From the NCBI GenBank assembly GCA_937916485.1, contig CALFSV010000357.1, forward strand, positions 1 through 14,251: a stretch of DNA of 14,251 nucleotides, given 5' to 3'. Below are positions 13,739 to 14,251 of the stretch, one piece after another. The notes below the pieces were generated by a model. That model worked only from the letters and a program-made list of their open reading frames with translations. It did not search any database and was not told where the DNA came from. The DNA is from an uncultured Paracoccaceae bacterium. Its GTDB lineage: Bacteria; Pseudomonadota; Alphaproteobacteria; Rhodobacterales; Rhodobacteraceae. The stretch's first letter is position 1; every line of letters begins with the position of its first letter. The position numbers and the translations under genes were made by a program.

Positions 13739-14251
13739 ATGACCAAACCTGATCCGTTTCGCTATTTCAAAACGAGCTGCGAGATTATCCGCCTGGCAGT
13801 GATGCTGTATGTGCGGTTCCCACTATCGCTGCGCAATGTGGAAGATTTGCTCCATGAGCGCGGCATCGATGTCAGCCATGAAGCGGTGAGATATTGGTGG
13901 CATCGCTTCGGTCCGATCTTTGCAGCGGAGATCCGCAAGCGCCGGATTGACGGCATGAAATCCAGCCGATGGCGGTGGCACCTTGACGAGATGTTCGTGA
14001 AGATCAACGGTGAACGGCATTACTTGTGGAGGGCCGTCGATCATGAAGGCGAGGTACTGGAAAGCTTCGTGACGAAGACTCGCGATAAGGAGGTGGCCTT
14101 GAAATTCTCAAAGAAAGCAATGCGTAAGCATGGCTGTCCGGAAGTTATTGTCACGGATCTGCTACGCTCTTACGGCGCGGCGTTGAAAGACATCGGCTTG
14201 GCCAACAGGCAGAAAACCGGCCGTTGGTTGAACAACCGGGCAGAGAACTCG
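13739..14251 (+). mobile_element. IS6-family transposase, 3' end beyond window
   Basis: The first 171 residues of a DDE transposase of the IS6/IS26 family are present; full-length members have about 235. The N-terminal part (F-R-Y-F-K-T-S-C-E-I-I, L-S-L-R-N-V-E-D-L-L, and H-E-A-V-R-Y-W-W-H-R-F) is diagnostic. The catalytic residues are Asp83 in H-L-D-E, Asp140 in V-T-D-L-L-R-S-Y and Glu169 in N-N-R-A-E-N at the window edge. No frameshift is seen, so it may be active. G+C is lower than in the catabolic genes. The left end of the element must lie upstream of 13739. A candidate terminal sequence begins at GGTACC, 13682, but without the right end it cannot be confirmed. IS6 elements move by cointegrate formation and often flank accessory gene blocks. 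Confidence 0.9.

Overview
The window reads as chromosomal or plasmid DNA of a high-G+C alphaproteobacterium, most likely of the Rhodobacterales (Paracoccus/Roseobacter-like). This is inferred from the strong G/C preference at third codon positions, the style of the proteins, and an IS6-family transposase of a branch common in that group. No rRNA, tRNA, CRISPR or phage gene is visible.

Layout. (a) 91-2489: a divergent pair, an amidohydrolase (minus) and a glutamate-1-semialdehyde-aminomutase-like class III aminotransferase (plus), share a 59-bp promoter region with a perfect 8-6-8 inverted repeat. (b) 2494-5090: an AraC-family regulator (minus) is divergent from a two-gene operon of a PhyH-type Fe(II)/2-oxoglutarate dioxygenase and a DapA/NanA-family aldolase, with CGATAT repeats in the shared promoter. 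(c) 5091-6425: a lower-G+C insert-like segment carries one ketopantoate-reductase-family gene. (d) 6426-9271: a minus-strand pair, a threonine-synthase-like PLP enzyme followed by an SDR dehydrogenase, is divergent from an SMP-30/gluconolactonase-like lactonase. (e) 9268-13558: an AstE/aspartoacylase-like zinc deacylase (minus) is divergent from an M81/MlrC-like metallohydrolase, which is followed by a UxuA-like TIM-barrel dehydratase and an RraA-family aldolase. (f) 13573-14251: a 35-residue single-span membrane ORF and the 5' part of an IS6-family transposase that runs off the window.

Taken together this is a catabolic island of a dozen enzymes plus one regulator, with no transporter inside the window. 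One subset (SDR dehydrogenase, SMP-30 lactonase, UxuA-like dehydratase, DapA-like and RraA-like lyases) resembles a non-phosphorylative sugar-acid route that ends in a 2-keto-3-deoxy acid and C-C cleavage. A second subset (amidohydrolase, AstE-like deacylase, MlrC-like hydrolase, class III aminotransferase, threonine-synthase-like enzyme) is suited to cutting amide bonds and handling an amino group. My inference is that the island degrades an amide-linked or amino-substituted polyhydroxy acid. The substrate cannot be read from the sequence. Several divergent promoters with different repeat motifs suggest more than one regulator, and only one regulator gene is in the window.
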